Made by a program: the position numbers and the translations under genes. Positions 19,697-28,051 of a DNA stretch of 64,000 bases are shown one piece after another. Position 1 is the first letter of the stretch. Each line of letters begins with the position of its first letter. The DNA comes from Caulobacter sp. (lineage in GTDB: Bacteria > Pseudomonadota > Alphaproteobacteria > Caulobacterales > Caulobacteraceae). The notes beneath the pieces are model-generated. The model worked only from the letters and a program-made list of their open reading frames with translations, searched no databases and was not told where the DNA came from. The stretch covers positions 178,948 to 242,947 of the forward strand of contig NZ_JAGIBH010000011.1 of assembly GCF_017744445.1 (NCBI RefSeq), in the 5' to 3' direction.

Positions 19697-19815
19697 CTTC
19701 CCGGCGAAAGCCGGGACCCAGATCGTAAAGCTGGGTGGCGCATGCAGAAACGCCCGCGATCCTGTCCGGAACGCGGGCGCTCTTGCATCTGGGCCCCGGC
19801 TTTCGCCGGGGAAAC
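19697..19815. repeat. REP-like paired inverted repeat, family A copy 2 (inverted relative to copy 1)
   Basis: The outer hairpins CCCGGC-GAAA-GCCGGG (from 19700) and its mirror (ending 19811) flank a central GCGCCCGCG-type hairpin. The unit is the near-identical reverse complement of 3720-3838. It sits between the convergent spsF-like gene and ald. Confidence 0.88.
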
Positions 19816-19823
19816 GGGATCGA

Positions 19824-20936
19824 TTAGGCCCAAGCCCCGTACGGATCGACCGAGCTTTTACCCAGCGCCTCGGCCACGGCCGGGTGGGTGAGCTCACCGT
19901 TCAGGACGTTGAGACCCCGCGCCAGGTGGACGTTGGTCTTCAGCGCGTCCAGGCCCTTGTCGGCCAAGGCCAGGCCGAACGGCAAGGTCGCATTGCCCAG
20001 GGCTTCCGACGAGGTGCGCGGCGCCGCGCCCGGCATGTTAGCCACGCAGTAGTGGACGACACCGTCGACGGTGTAGGTCGGCTCGGCGTGGGTGGTGGGC
20101 TTGCTGGTCTCGAAGCAGCCGCCCTGGTCGATCGAGACGTCGACCAGCACCGAGCCCGGCTTCATCTGCTTCAGATGCTCGCGACGCACCAGCTTGGGCG
20201 CGGCCGCGCCGGCGGTCAGCACCGCGCCGATGATCACGTCGGCTTTCAGGATCTCCTCCTCGACGGCGGCGAAGGTCGAGTAGCGGGTCAGGATGCGGCC
20301 CTGGTACAGGTCGTCCAGCTCACGCATGCGCGGGATCGAGCGTTCCAGCACCACGACCTCGGCGCCCAGGCCGGCGGCCATGCGGGCGGCGTTCGAACCG
20401 ACCACGCCGCCGCCCAGCACGACCACGCGGGCCGGCGGCACGCCGGGCACGCCGCAGAGCAAGAGGCCCATGCCGCCATTGTGCTTGAGCAGCGTCTCGG
20501 CCGCCGAGAACACGGCGATCCGGCCGGCCACTTCCGACATCGGGGCCAGTAGCGGAAGGCCGCCGCGCGCGTCGGTGACGGTTTCATAGGCGATGGCCGC
20601 GCAGCCGCTCTTCAGCAGGCCCTCGGTCTGGGCGGGATCGGGCGCCAGGTGCAGGTAGGTGAAGAGGATGTGGCGCGGCTCGAGCTTCTCCCACTCGACC
20701 TTCTGCGGTTCCTTGACCTTCACGATCATGTCCGCGCCGGCGAAGACGGCCGCAGCGTCCGGGGCGATGGTCGCGCCGGCCTTGACATAGACGTCGTCGG
20801 CATAGCCGGCGCCGAGGCCCGCGCCCGACTGGACGAGGACAGTGTGGCCGTGACCGACATATTCACGGACGGCCGTAGGGGTGAGTCCGACCCGGTGTTC
20901 GCCCGGTTTGATCTCGGAAGGGACGCCAACGCGCAT
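19824..20936 (-). CDS. ald: Alanine dehydrogenase
   Basis: This 370-residue NAD-dependent enzyme interconverts L-alanine and pyruvate plus ammonia. It starts MRVGVPSEIKPGEHRVGLTP, the family signature with the pyruvate-binding Arg in the EHRVG block. It has KVKEPQKVEW with the catalytic-site Lys, SEVAGR before the Rossmann domain, and VVVLGGGVVGSNAARMAAGLGA as the NAD site, followed by ERS and the SVLVDVSIDQGGCFETS block. Length is normal. A divergent Lrp/AsnC regulator gene begins 120 bases away. That is the usual layout for alanine-responsive control of ald. Confidence 0.96.
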   Translation of the reverse strand: MRVGVPSEIKPGEHRVGLTPTAVREYVGHGHTVLVQSGAGLGAGYADDVYVKAGATIAPDAAAVFAGADMIVKVKEPQKVEWEKLEPRHILFTYLHLAPDPAQTEGLLKSGCAAIAYETVTDARGGLPLLAPMSEVAGRIAVFSAAETLLKHNGGMGLLLCGVPGVPPARVVVLGGGVVGSNAARMAAGLGAEVVVLERSIPRMRELDDLYQGRILTRYSTFAAVEEEILKADVIIGAVLTAGAAAPKLVRREHLKQMKPGSVLVDVSIDQGGCFETSKPTTHAEPTYTVDGVVHYCVANMPGAAPRTSSEALGNATLPFGLALADKGLDALKTNVHLARGLNVLNGELTHPAVAEALGKSSVDPYGAWA

Positions 20937-21025
20937 GATGCTTCCTCCAAAAGCGCTTTGACCGGGACTGTGCGCCTTAGGCAGCGCAGTTTCCCTGGTG
21001 ATTTCGTGTCTAGAGATCGCTGTTG

Positions 21026-21040
21026 CGCAGGATTCCTGCG
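21026..21040. promoter_or_regulatory. Dyad in the ald / Lrp-family divergent promoter
   Basis: CGCAGG and CCTGCG are separated by ATT, a perfect 6-bp dyad 16 bases before the regulator ATG. It could be an autoregulatory Lrp-type operator; assignment is by position only. Confidence 0.35.
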
Positions 21041-21055
21041 TGATATGTCTCTCGT

Positions 21056-21529
21056 ATGAAGAAAGCCGCCGTTGAGCTGGATAGTTTCGACCGGAAGCTC
21101 CTGCACCTGCTGCAGCGGCGAGGCCGCGCCAGCTATGTGGAAATGGCCGAGGCGGTGAATCTTTCCGAGTCCGCGTGCCTTCGCCGGGTCAAGGCGCTGG
21201 AGGAGGCGGGGGTCATCGGGCGCTATGCGGCGGTGATCGACGAGCGGGCGGTGGGCCTGCCGCTCAGCGTCTTTGTCACGGTCACCCTGTCGTCCCAGGC
21301 CGAGGGCACGCTCAGCGCCTTCGAGAAAGCGATCACGAACGTGCGCGAGGTGGCTGAATGCTATCTGATGACCGGCGGCTCGGACTATCTGCTGCGGCTG
21401 GTGGTGCGCGACGTCGACGACCTGGAGCGGGTGCACGCCCAGGAGCTGACCCGCATTCCCGGCGTGGTCCGCGTCAGCAGCAGTATCGCCATGAGAACGG
21501 TTGTTAAGCGCGCCGAATTGCCGCTGTGA
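21056..21529 (+). CDS. Lrp/AsnC-family transcriptional regulator (probable regulator of ald)
   Basis: This 157-residue protein has an N-terminal winged helix-turn-helix (LDSFDRKLLHLLQRRGRASYVEMAEAVNLSESACLRRVKALEEAGVI, split here by normal Lrp spacing) and a C-terminal RAM/AsnC ligand domain (VFVTVTLS, ECYLMTGGSDYLLRLVVRDVDDLER). Lrp-type regulators bind DNA as octamers and sense amino acids. The divergent position next to ald strongly suggests it controls alanine catabolism in response to alanine, as AldR/AlaR-type proteins do elsewhere; this is inference from context. Confidence 0.9.
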   Translation: MKKAAVELDSFDRKLLHLLQRRGRASYVEMAEAVNLSESACLRRVKALEEAGVIGRYAAVIDERAVGLPLSVFVTVTLSSQAEGTLSAFEKAITNVREVAECYLMTGGSDYLLRLVVRDVDDLERVHAQELTRIPGVVRVSSSIAMRTVVKRAELPL

Positions 21530-21601
21530 AGATGTGATTAACCGTTCTTGAGCGGTTGAGTCATAGTTTCTCCCCGACATCAAACCGCGTCGGGGGACGA
21601 G

Positions 21602-22435
21602 ATGGTTTCGAGACGGATCCTGCTGGGGGCTCTGGCCGGTATGGCCGCGCCGGCCCTGGCCTTCGCCGAGGGCGACGGCCCGGCCAAGCCCAGCGTTCTC
21701 ACCAAGAAGGGGCGCCGCACCCGCTCGGCCTTGAGCCACCAGGCGAGCGACAAGGCCGCGCTGGACAGGGCCATGGCCAGCGTCAAGCCGATGGAGGCCG
21801 AGCCGGCCCATGCCCCGGCCGCCGCCCACGCGCCGGCGCAGGAGGTCTCGCCCGAAGAGGCCCTGGGTCGCCTGAAGCACGGCAACGCCATCTTCGCCCG
21901 CGGCGGCGCCAACCTGATGCTGCCGACCCTGGCCCGCGTGGCCGAGCTGTCCAAGGGCCAGAAGCCGTTCGCGGTGGTGATCGGCTGCGCCGACAGCCGC
22001 ACCGCGCCGGAGCTGATCTTCGACTGCAATCTGGGTGAGCTGTTCGTCGTTCGCGTCGCCGGCTCGACCGTCGGCCGCGAAGGCCTGGGCTCGATCGTCT
22101 ATGCCGTCGAGCATCTGGGCGCGCCGCTGATCGTGGTGCTGGGCCACACCAAGTGCGGCGCCGTGGGCGCGGCCGTGGACGTCGCCAAGAAGCACTCGGA
22201 GCTGCACGGCGCCCTGCACGAGATGGTGCTGCCGATCATCCCGGCCGTGCTGGAAGCCGACGAGACCCACCCCGCCGACCTGCAGGACGCCGCCATCCGC
22301 CGCAACGTCCGCGACATCGCCGGCCGCCTGAAGACCGCCGATGGCGTGCTGGCCGAGCGGATCGAGGAAGGGCGCCTGAAGGTGGTCTCGGCTTGTTACG
22401 ATCTGGCGACGGGCGTGGTCAGCTTCGACGCTTAG
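21602..22435 (+). CDS. Exported beta-class carbonic anhydrase
   Basis: This 277-residue protein has an N-terminal MVSRRILLGALAGMAAPALA, a twin-arginine-like or Sec signal, and a 70-residue low-complexity linker rich in Ala/Pro/His. The zinc site is complete: Cys129-x-Asp-x-Arg in CADSRTAPE, and His182-x2-Cys185 in GHTKCGAV. The protein interconverts CO2 and bicarbonate, here probably in the periplasm. It ends CYDLATGVVSF, the usual beta-CA terminus. A second, cytoplasmic-type beta-CA is at 30255-30917. No accessory transport gene is adjacent. Confidence 0.92.
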   Translation: MVSRRILLGALAGMAAPALAFAEGDGPAKPSVLTKKGRRTRSALSHQASDKAALDRAMASVKPMEAEPAHAPAAAHAPAQEVSPEEALGRLKHGNAIFARGGANLMLPTLARVAELSKGQKPFAVVIGCADSRTAPELIFDCNLGELFVVRVAGSTVGREGLGSIVYAVEHLGAPLIVVLGHTKCGAVGAAVDVAKKHSELHGALHEMVLPIIPAVLEADETHPADLQDAAIRRNVRDIAGRLKTADGVLAERIEEGRLKVVSACYDLATGVVSFDA

Positions 22436-22459
22436 CACCTCTCCATCCGCACCCGACTA

Positions 22460-22700
22460 TCCCCGCGAAAGCGGGGACCCAAGCCGCCTATCAATATCCT
22501 GCCTTCCTAGGCCTTGTGCCTAGGACCCATGGCGCGGCTTGGCGGGACGTCGCTGGTTGCCCGCCGCCAATGTGGGCGTCCTCAAAAGTGCTCCGTTGTC
22601 CCTGAACGATGGGTCCTAGGCACAAGGCCTAGGAAGGCGGGGATGGGGGAAGGCGGAGAGCATTCCTGATCGTCAGCTTGGGTCCCCGCTTTCGCGGGGA
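22460..22700. repeat. Nested REP-like element: family A' arms outside family C arms
   Basis: The 393-base gap before the macroglobulin gene is mostly this element. The outer arms (22460-22481 and 22679-22700) are TCCCCGCGAAAGCGGGGACCCA-type and its mirror; each is a hairpin with a GAAA loop. The inner arms (22501-22530 and 22609-22638) are a perfect 30-base inverted repeat of the CCTAGG family C. One element appears to have inserted into another. Confidence 0.88.
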
Positions 22701-22828
22701 TGAGTGGTGTTGGGGTGGCCCGATCAAGCTTAAGTATTCAGCGTAACACTGTCATTCGACTGCCGTTGACCCCTGGTCGCGCTTAGGCTCAATTCGCCTC
22801 GATTAGCGCAAATCAGGGGAAGACACGG

Positions 22829-25800
22829 ATGTCGACGGACGAGACGCCGCCGGAAGGCGGTCGCGACACCCAGTCTTCTTTCAAGGCGCGTTGGGACGGC
22901 TTCCGTACGCAGGTTGCCGAGCGTTGGCCCGCCGCCCTCAAAGGCCCGGTGGCGATCGCCGTGGCTGGTGCTCTCATCGTCGGCTTTGGCGGCGGTTTCG
23001 CGGCCGGTAAGGGCGGCTGGTTCTTCGGCGGCGGCAAGCCGGCGGGTGTCGAGTCGGTCAAGGGCGAGGCCTGGAGCCTGTTTGGCAAGCCGCGCGGCGC
23101 CAACGCGCCACGTCGCGGCGTCCCCAAGCCCGAAGGTTTCGCGGTCTGGCAGACCCGCGTCGACAGCAGCGGCTCTGATCCCCTGGCCTGTATCCGCATG
23201 AGCAAGGACCTGGATCCGTCCAAGTCCTATGCCGACTTCGTTCTGGTCTCGCCCGACATCGGTCGCCAGCCCTCCGTGCGCGTGAAGGGCGATGAGCTGT
23301 GCCTGGGCGGTATCGGCTTCACCGATCACCGCATCACCCTGCTGAAGGGTCTGCCGGCCAAGGGCGGGGATGCGCTGACCGCCAATGCCGATGTCGATTT
23401 CACCTTCGGCGAGAAGCCGCCTTACGTCGGCTTCGCCGGCGACGGCGTGATCCTGCCGCGCGAGGAGTCGGACGGCGTCGCCATCGAGACGATCAACGTC
23501 CAGACCCTGGCCGTGGAAGTCTGGCGCGTGCCGGACCGCAACCTGGTCCGCAAGTCGATCAGCGCGCCCGATCCGACCGGCGAAGGCGACTGGGCCGGCG
23601 ACTATGGCGACGACTCGGTGGGCGACGACGGCCGCCGTGTCTGGAAGGGCACGGTGCAGGTCACCGGCGGCGCGACCGGCCAGAAGGCCACCACCGTCTT
23701 CCCGTTGGGCGCGGTGCTGAAGGACATGAAGGCCGGCGCCTTCGTCATCAAGGCGCGCGATGCTTCGGGCGCCCGCGATCCCGACGAGGAGAACGGCGAC
23801 AATAATCCGGCCCAGGCCCGCCGCTGGATCGTGTTCACCGACATGGCCCTGCTGGGCTACGACGGCTCGGAAAGCCTGGACGTGGTGGTCCGCTCGCTGA
23901 AGAGCGCCAAGACCCTGTCGGGCGTGCGCGTAGCCCTGGTGGCCGCCGACGGCGAGAGCCTGGCCGAGGCTCAGAGCGACGCCGACGGCCGCGTGCGCTT
24001 CCTGCGTCCGCTGCTGAAGGGCCAGGGCGCCGAGCGCGCCAAGATGGTCATGGCCTATGGCCCGCAAGGGGACCTGGCGCTGCTGGACCTGGACCGCTCG
24101 CCGGTCGACCTGTCCAAGCAAGGCGTGGGCGGCCGCACCGAAGGTGGCGTCGACGGGCGCAGCGTGGCGGCCGATATCGACGGCTATCTCTATGCCGACC
24201 GCGGCATCTATCGCCCCGGCGAGACGGTCCACCTCACCTCGATGGTCCGCGACCGCATGGCCAAGGCCGTCACCGACCGCAAGGGCGAGGTGATCGTCAA
24301 GCGGCCCTCTGGCGTCGAGTTCAAGCGCTATGCGTTTGGCCAGGCCAATGCCGGCGCGGTGCTGACCGACATCGCTTTGCCGCGCTCGGCCCCGCGCGGT
24401 CGCTGGACCGCCGAGCTGCATATCGAAGGCATCGAGGACGCGACGGGCAGCCTGTCGTTCTCGGTCGAGGACTTCGCGCCGCAACGCCTGGCGGTCACCG
24501 CCACGGGCCAGGAGTCCGTCCCGGTCGCGGCCGGCGAGACCCGCAAGGTCGACGTCTCGGCCCGCTTCCTCTATGGCGCGCCGGGCGCTGGCCTGCAGAC
24601 GCAAGGCGAAGCCCGCCTGCGTGCCGACACCGACCCGTTCCCGGCCTATAAGGGTTTCGAGTGGGGCGACCAGTCCAAGGCCTTCGACGAAAAGTTCATC
24701 GACCTGGGCTCGACCGTCACCGACGGCGAGGGTCGGGCGATCCTGTCGGTGGGCGCCACGGACGGGGGCGACACCGCCCAGCCGCTGGTGGCCTCGGTCA
24801 CCGCTTCCGTGTTCGAGCCGGGCGGCCGTCCGGTCCGCGAGGGTCTGGACCTGAAGGTTCGGGCCAAGTCCGTCTATTACGGCGTCAAGGTCGACCAGGG
24901 CGAGGCCGGCAAGGGCGATCCGCCCGTCAGCCTCGACATCATCGCGGTGAACGCCGCCGGCCAGCGCATCGGCGCGACGGCGACCTACACCCTGGTGGCC
25001 GAACGCTGGGACTATGACTGGTTCCAACAGAACGGCCGCTGGCAGTGGCGGCGCAGCAGCCGCGACGCGATCGTGGCCAAGGCGCAGGTCAATATCGGCG
25101 CCGGCGCTCCCGCCAAGTTCACCCGCCGCCTGGGCTGGGGCGACTATCGCCTCGAGGTCGAGGGCGCGGACGGCGCCAAGACCGTCACCCGCTTCTCGGC
25201 CGGCTGGGGCGCCCCCGCTCGCGAGGGCGAGGCGCCGGACGTCGTGCGTGTGTCGGCGGGGACCAAGACCTACAGCCAAGGCGACACGGTCGAGATCACC
25301 CTGAAGCCGCCCTATGCGGGCGAGGCCCAGATCGCGGTCGCCACCGATCGCCTGATCGACCTGAAGACTGTGTCAGTTGGGGAGAATGGTGCGACCGTGC
25401 GCCTGAAGACCTCGGCCGCCTGGGGCGGCGGGGCTTACATCATGGTCAGCGTCATCCAGCCGCGTGACCCGGTCGCTTCGCCGAAGCCGCGCCGCGCCCT
25501 GGGCCTGGTCTATGTCCCGATCGATCCGAAGGGCCGCAAGCTGACCGTGGACCTCGGGACCCCGACCAAGATCGACAGCAAGGCGCCGGTCGAGATCCCG
25601 GTGAAGGTGTCGGGCATGGGCTTTGGCCAGAAGGCCAAGATCACCATCGCCGCCGTGGACGAAGGCATCTTGCGCCTGACCCACCAGGACAGCCCCGACC
25701 CGGTGAAGTGGTACTTCGGCAAGCGGGCCCTGACCCTGAACTATCGCGACGACTACGGCCGCCTGCTGGATCCGAACCTGGGCGCGCCGGCCAATGTCAA

Positions 25801-27889
25801 TTTCGGCGGGGACGAGGTCGGCGGCGAGGGCCTGACGGTCACGCCGATCAAGACCGTGGCCCTGTGGTCGGGCGTGGTCGAGACGGGCCTGGACGGCAAG
25901 GCGGTCGTCAAGCTGCCGGCCGCCGACTTCAATGGTGAGCTGCGGATTCAAGCAGTCGCCTGGACCGACACCGCCGTCGGCTCGGCCTCCAAGCCGCTGA
26001 CCGTGCGCCAGCCGGTGGTGGCCGACCTGAACCTGCCGCGCTTCCTGGCGCCGGGCGACCAGGCCTATGCCACGCTGGAGCTGCACAATGTCGAGGGCAA
26101 GCCGGGCGCCTATACGGCCGAGGCCTTCTCGACCAACGGGCTGAAGGTCGCGTTCAAGAAGGTGTTCCAGCTGATCCTGGGCCAGCGCATCGCCGAGAAG
26201 ATCCCCTTCCTGGCGCCGGACGTCACCGGCATCGGCAAGATCGGCTTCAAGGTCGCCGGCCCGGGCTTCCAGACGTCGAAGGACTATCCGATCCAGACGC
26301 GCCTGGGCTGGGGTGACGTGGTGCGCACCACCACCGAGATCCAGAAGCCGGGCGAGAGCTACACCCCGCCCTACAGCCTGCTGTCGGGCCTGGCGGCGGG
26401 CGACGTGACCATGCAGGTCAGCTACTCGCCGATCCGGGGCTTCGACCCCTCGGCGATCGCGGTGGCCCTGCAGCGCTATCCGTACGGCTGCACCGAGCAA
26501 CTGGTGTCGACGGCCTATCCGCTGCTGTACGCCCAGACCTTCTCGACCGATCCCAAGCTGAAGCGCACGCCGGCGGCCCTCGCGGGCGCGGTGGGCAAGC
26601 TGCTGGACCGCCAGACGATGGACGGCGCGTTTGGCCTGTGGCGCGTCGGCGACGGCGAGGCCGATCCGTGGCTGGGCGCCTATGTCGTCGACTTCCTGCT
26701 GGAGGCTCGCGCCCAAGGCATCGCCGTGCCCGACAGCGCCATCGACAAGGCCGTCGGGGCCATGCGCCAGGTCAGCCGGCCGGAAGGCTGGGCCTCGGTG
26801 GCCTACCGCATGGAGTATCCGGGCTGGTGGGCGAGCAACGAGGACGCCTCCAAGAAGGCGACCGAACGCATGCGCCGCCGCGCGTCTGCCTACGCCCTCT
26901 ATGTGATGGCCAAGGCCGGCAAGGGCGACCTGGCTCGCCTGCGCTGGTGGCACGACGTGCAGATGAAGGACGAGGCCCAGCCGGTCGCCAAAGCCTATGT
27001 CGCCGCCGGCCTCGCCCGCATGGGCGACAACGCCCGCGCCCGCTCGGCCATGCGCCAGGCGGTCTCCTCGCTGGGCTATCGCGACGAGCAGGACTGGTAC
27101 CAGTCGACCCTGCGCGATACGGCCGTGATCACGGCGCTGGCGGCCGAGTCCAACATGATGGACATCGCCCGCCAGATGCAGGGCCGCCTGGAGAACGTCT
27201 CCAAGGACCCCGACGCCCTGAACACCCAGGAACAGGCGGCGCTGCTGCACGCGGCCAACGCCCTGATCCAGGCCTCGGGCCCGATGTCGATCCAGGCGAC
27301 CGGGGCCAACGCCCTGCCGCCGGCCGGCGGCGCGCCGCGCTGGGCGGTGGGCAAGCTGACGGACGCCAAGTTCGTCAACACCGGCAAGGGAACGCTGTGG
27401 CGGACGGTGTCCGTGCGCGGCACCCCGACCTCGGCCCCCGGCGCGACGGCCCAAGGCCTGTCGGTGTCCAAGCGCCTGCTGTCGATGGGCGGCGGTGCGA
27501 TCGATCCGGCTTCGATCCGCCAGGGTGACCGGGTGATCGTGCTGGTCTCGGGCAGCAACCAGCAGTCCCGCTCGACAGCCCTGGTGGTCGACGACGCCCT
27601 GCCGGCCGGCTTCGAGATCGAGACCACCCTGGGCGCCGACGACGCCCAGAACGGTCCGTTCAAGTTCCTCGGCCAGCTGACCGCCGCCGATGTCCAGGAA
27701 AGCCGCGACGACCGCTTCATCGCCGCGCTGGACCTGGAAGGCGGCAAGTCGTTCGCCCTGGCCTATGTGGCGCGGGCGGTGACGCCGGGCTCGTTCTTCC
27801 TGCCGGGGACGGTGGCCAAGGACATGTACCGCCCGGCCGTGGTGGCGCGGTCCGAGGCCGCGCGCGCGACGATCGCGCCGGGGCAGTGA
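22829..27889 (+). CDS. Bacterial alpha-2-macroglobulin family protein
   Basis: This 1686-residue envelope protein is thought to trap invading proteases. A membrane segment (about residues 40-60, GPVAIAVAGALIVGFGGGFAAG) anchors it; no lipobox Cys is seen, unlike E. coli YfhM. The MG domains follow, including the YADRGIYRPGETVHL block of the MG2 region. The thioester site is Cys1221 in PYGCTEQL, a CxEQ motif intact apart from Thr where CLEQ is more common. The region after it is the alpha-helical thioester domain. pbpC follows after an inverted-repeat element, the classic partner: the pair is proposed to defend and repair a breached wall. ATG 22829 follows AGGGGA. Confidence 0.94.
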   Translation: MSTDETPPEGGRDTQSSFKARWDGFRTQVAERWPAALKGPVAIAVAGALIVGFGGGFAAGKGGWFFGGGKPAGVESVKGEAWSLFGKPRGANAPRRGVPKPEGFAVWQTRVDSSGSDPLACIRMSKDLDPSKSYADFVLVSPDIGRQPSVRVKGDELCLGGIGFTDHRITLLKGLPAKGGDALTANADVDFTFGEKPPYVGFAGDGVILPREESDGVAIETINVQTLAVEVWRVPDRNLVRKSISAPDPTGEGDWAGDYGDDSVGDDGRRVWKGTVQVTGGATGQKATTVFPLGAVLKDMKAGAFVIKARDASGARDPDEENGDNNPAQARRWIVFTDMALLGYDGSESLDVVVRSLKSAKTLSGVRVALVAADGESLAEAQSDADGRVRFLRPLLKGQGAERAKMVMAYGPQGDLALLDLDRSPVDLSKQGVGGRTEGGVDGRSVAADIDGYLYADRGIYRPGETVHLTSMVRDRMAKAVTDRKGEVIVKRPSGVEFKRYAFGQANAGAVLTDIALPRSAPRGRWTAELHIEGIEDATGSLSFSVEDFAPQRLAVTATGQESVPVAAGETRKVDVSARFLYGAPGAGLQTQGEARLRADTDPFPAYKGFEWGDQSKAFDEKFIDLGSTVTDGEGRAILSVGATDGGDTAQPLVASVTASVFEPGGRPVREGLDLKVRAKSVYYGVKVDQGEAGKGDPPVSLDIIAVNAAGQRIGATATYTLVAERWDYDWFQQNGRWQWRRSSRDAIVAKAQVNIGAGAPAKFTRRLGWGDYRLEVEGADGAKTVTRFSAGWGAPAREGEAPDVVRVSAGTKTYSQGDTVEITLKPPYAGEAQIAVATDRLIDLKTVSVGENGATVRLKTSAAWGGGAYIMVSVIQPRDPVASPKPRRALGLVYVPIDPKGRKLTVDLGTPTKIDSKAPVEIPVKVSGMGFGQKAKITIAAVDEGILRLTHQDSPDPVKWYFGKRALTLNYRDDYGRLLDPNLGAPANVNFGGDEVGGEGLTVTPIKTVALWSGVVETGLDGKAVVKLPAADFNGELRIQAVAWTDTAVGSASKPLTVRQPVVADLNLPRFLAPGDQAYATLELHNVEGKPGAYTAEAFSTNGLKVAFKKVFQLILGQRIAEKIPFLAPDVTGIGKIGFKVAGPGFQTSKDYPIQTRLGWGDVVRTTTEIQKPGESYTPPYSLLSGLAAGDVTMQVSYSPIRGFDPSAIAVALQRYPYGCTEQLVSTAYPLLYAQTFSTDPKLKRTPAALAGAVGKLLDRQTMDGAFGLWRVGDGEADPWLGAYVVDFLLEARAQGIAVPDSAIDKAVGAMRQVSRPEGWASVAYRMEYPGWWASNEDASKKATERMRRRASAYALYVMAKAGKGDLARLRWWHDVQMKDEAQPVAKAYVAAGLARMGDNARARSAMRQAVSSLGYRDEQDWYQSTLRDTAVITALAAESNMMDIARQMQGRLENVSKDPDALNTQEQAALLHAANALIQASGPMSIQATGANALPPAGGAPRWAVGKLTDAKFVNTGKGTLWRTVSVRGTPTSAPGATAQGLSVSKRLLSMGGGAIDPASIRQGDRVIVLVSGSNQQSRSTALVVDDALPAGFEIETTLGADDAQNGPFKFLGQLTAADVQESRDDRFIAALDLEGGKSFALAYVARAVTPGSFFLPGTVAKDMYRPAVVARSEAARATIAPGQ

Positions 27890-27909
27890 TGGAGTTGATA
27901 CGTCGCGAA

Positions 27910-28051
27910 CCCTTCTTCCCCCTCCGGGGGAGGAGGGCCGTAAGGCCCGGAGGGGGCCAGTAGGTGAAAGAATCCGATGTTTCCGGTGGGCCCTCGCCAA
28001 CTCGCCCCCTCCGGATGCTGCGCATCCTCCTCCCCCGGAGGGGGAAGAAGG
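27910..28051. repeat. REP-like paired inverted repeat, family B copy 1, overlapping pbpC start
   Basis: The left arm (27910-27959) contains CCCCCTCCGGGGGAGGAGG and the right arm (27990-28051) its mirror, ending GGAGGGGGAAGAAGG. The same unit occurs at 56595-56705. The right arm lies inside the frame assigned to pbpC. Confidence 0.85.
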
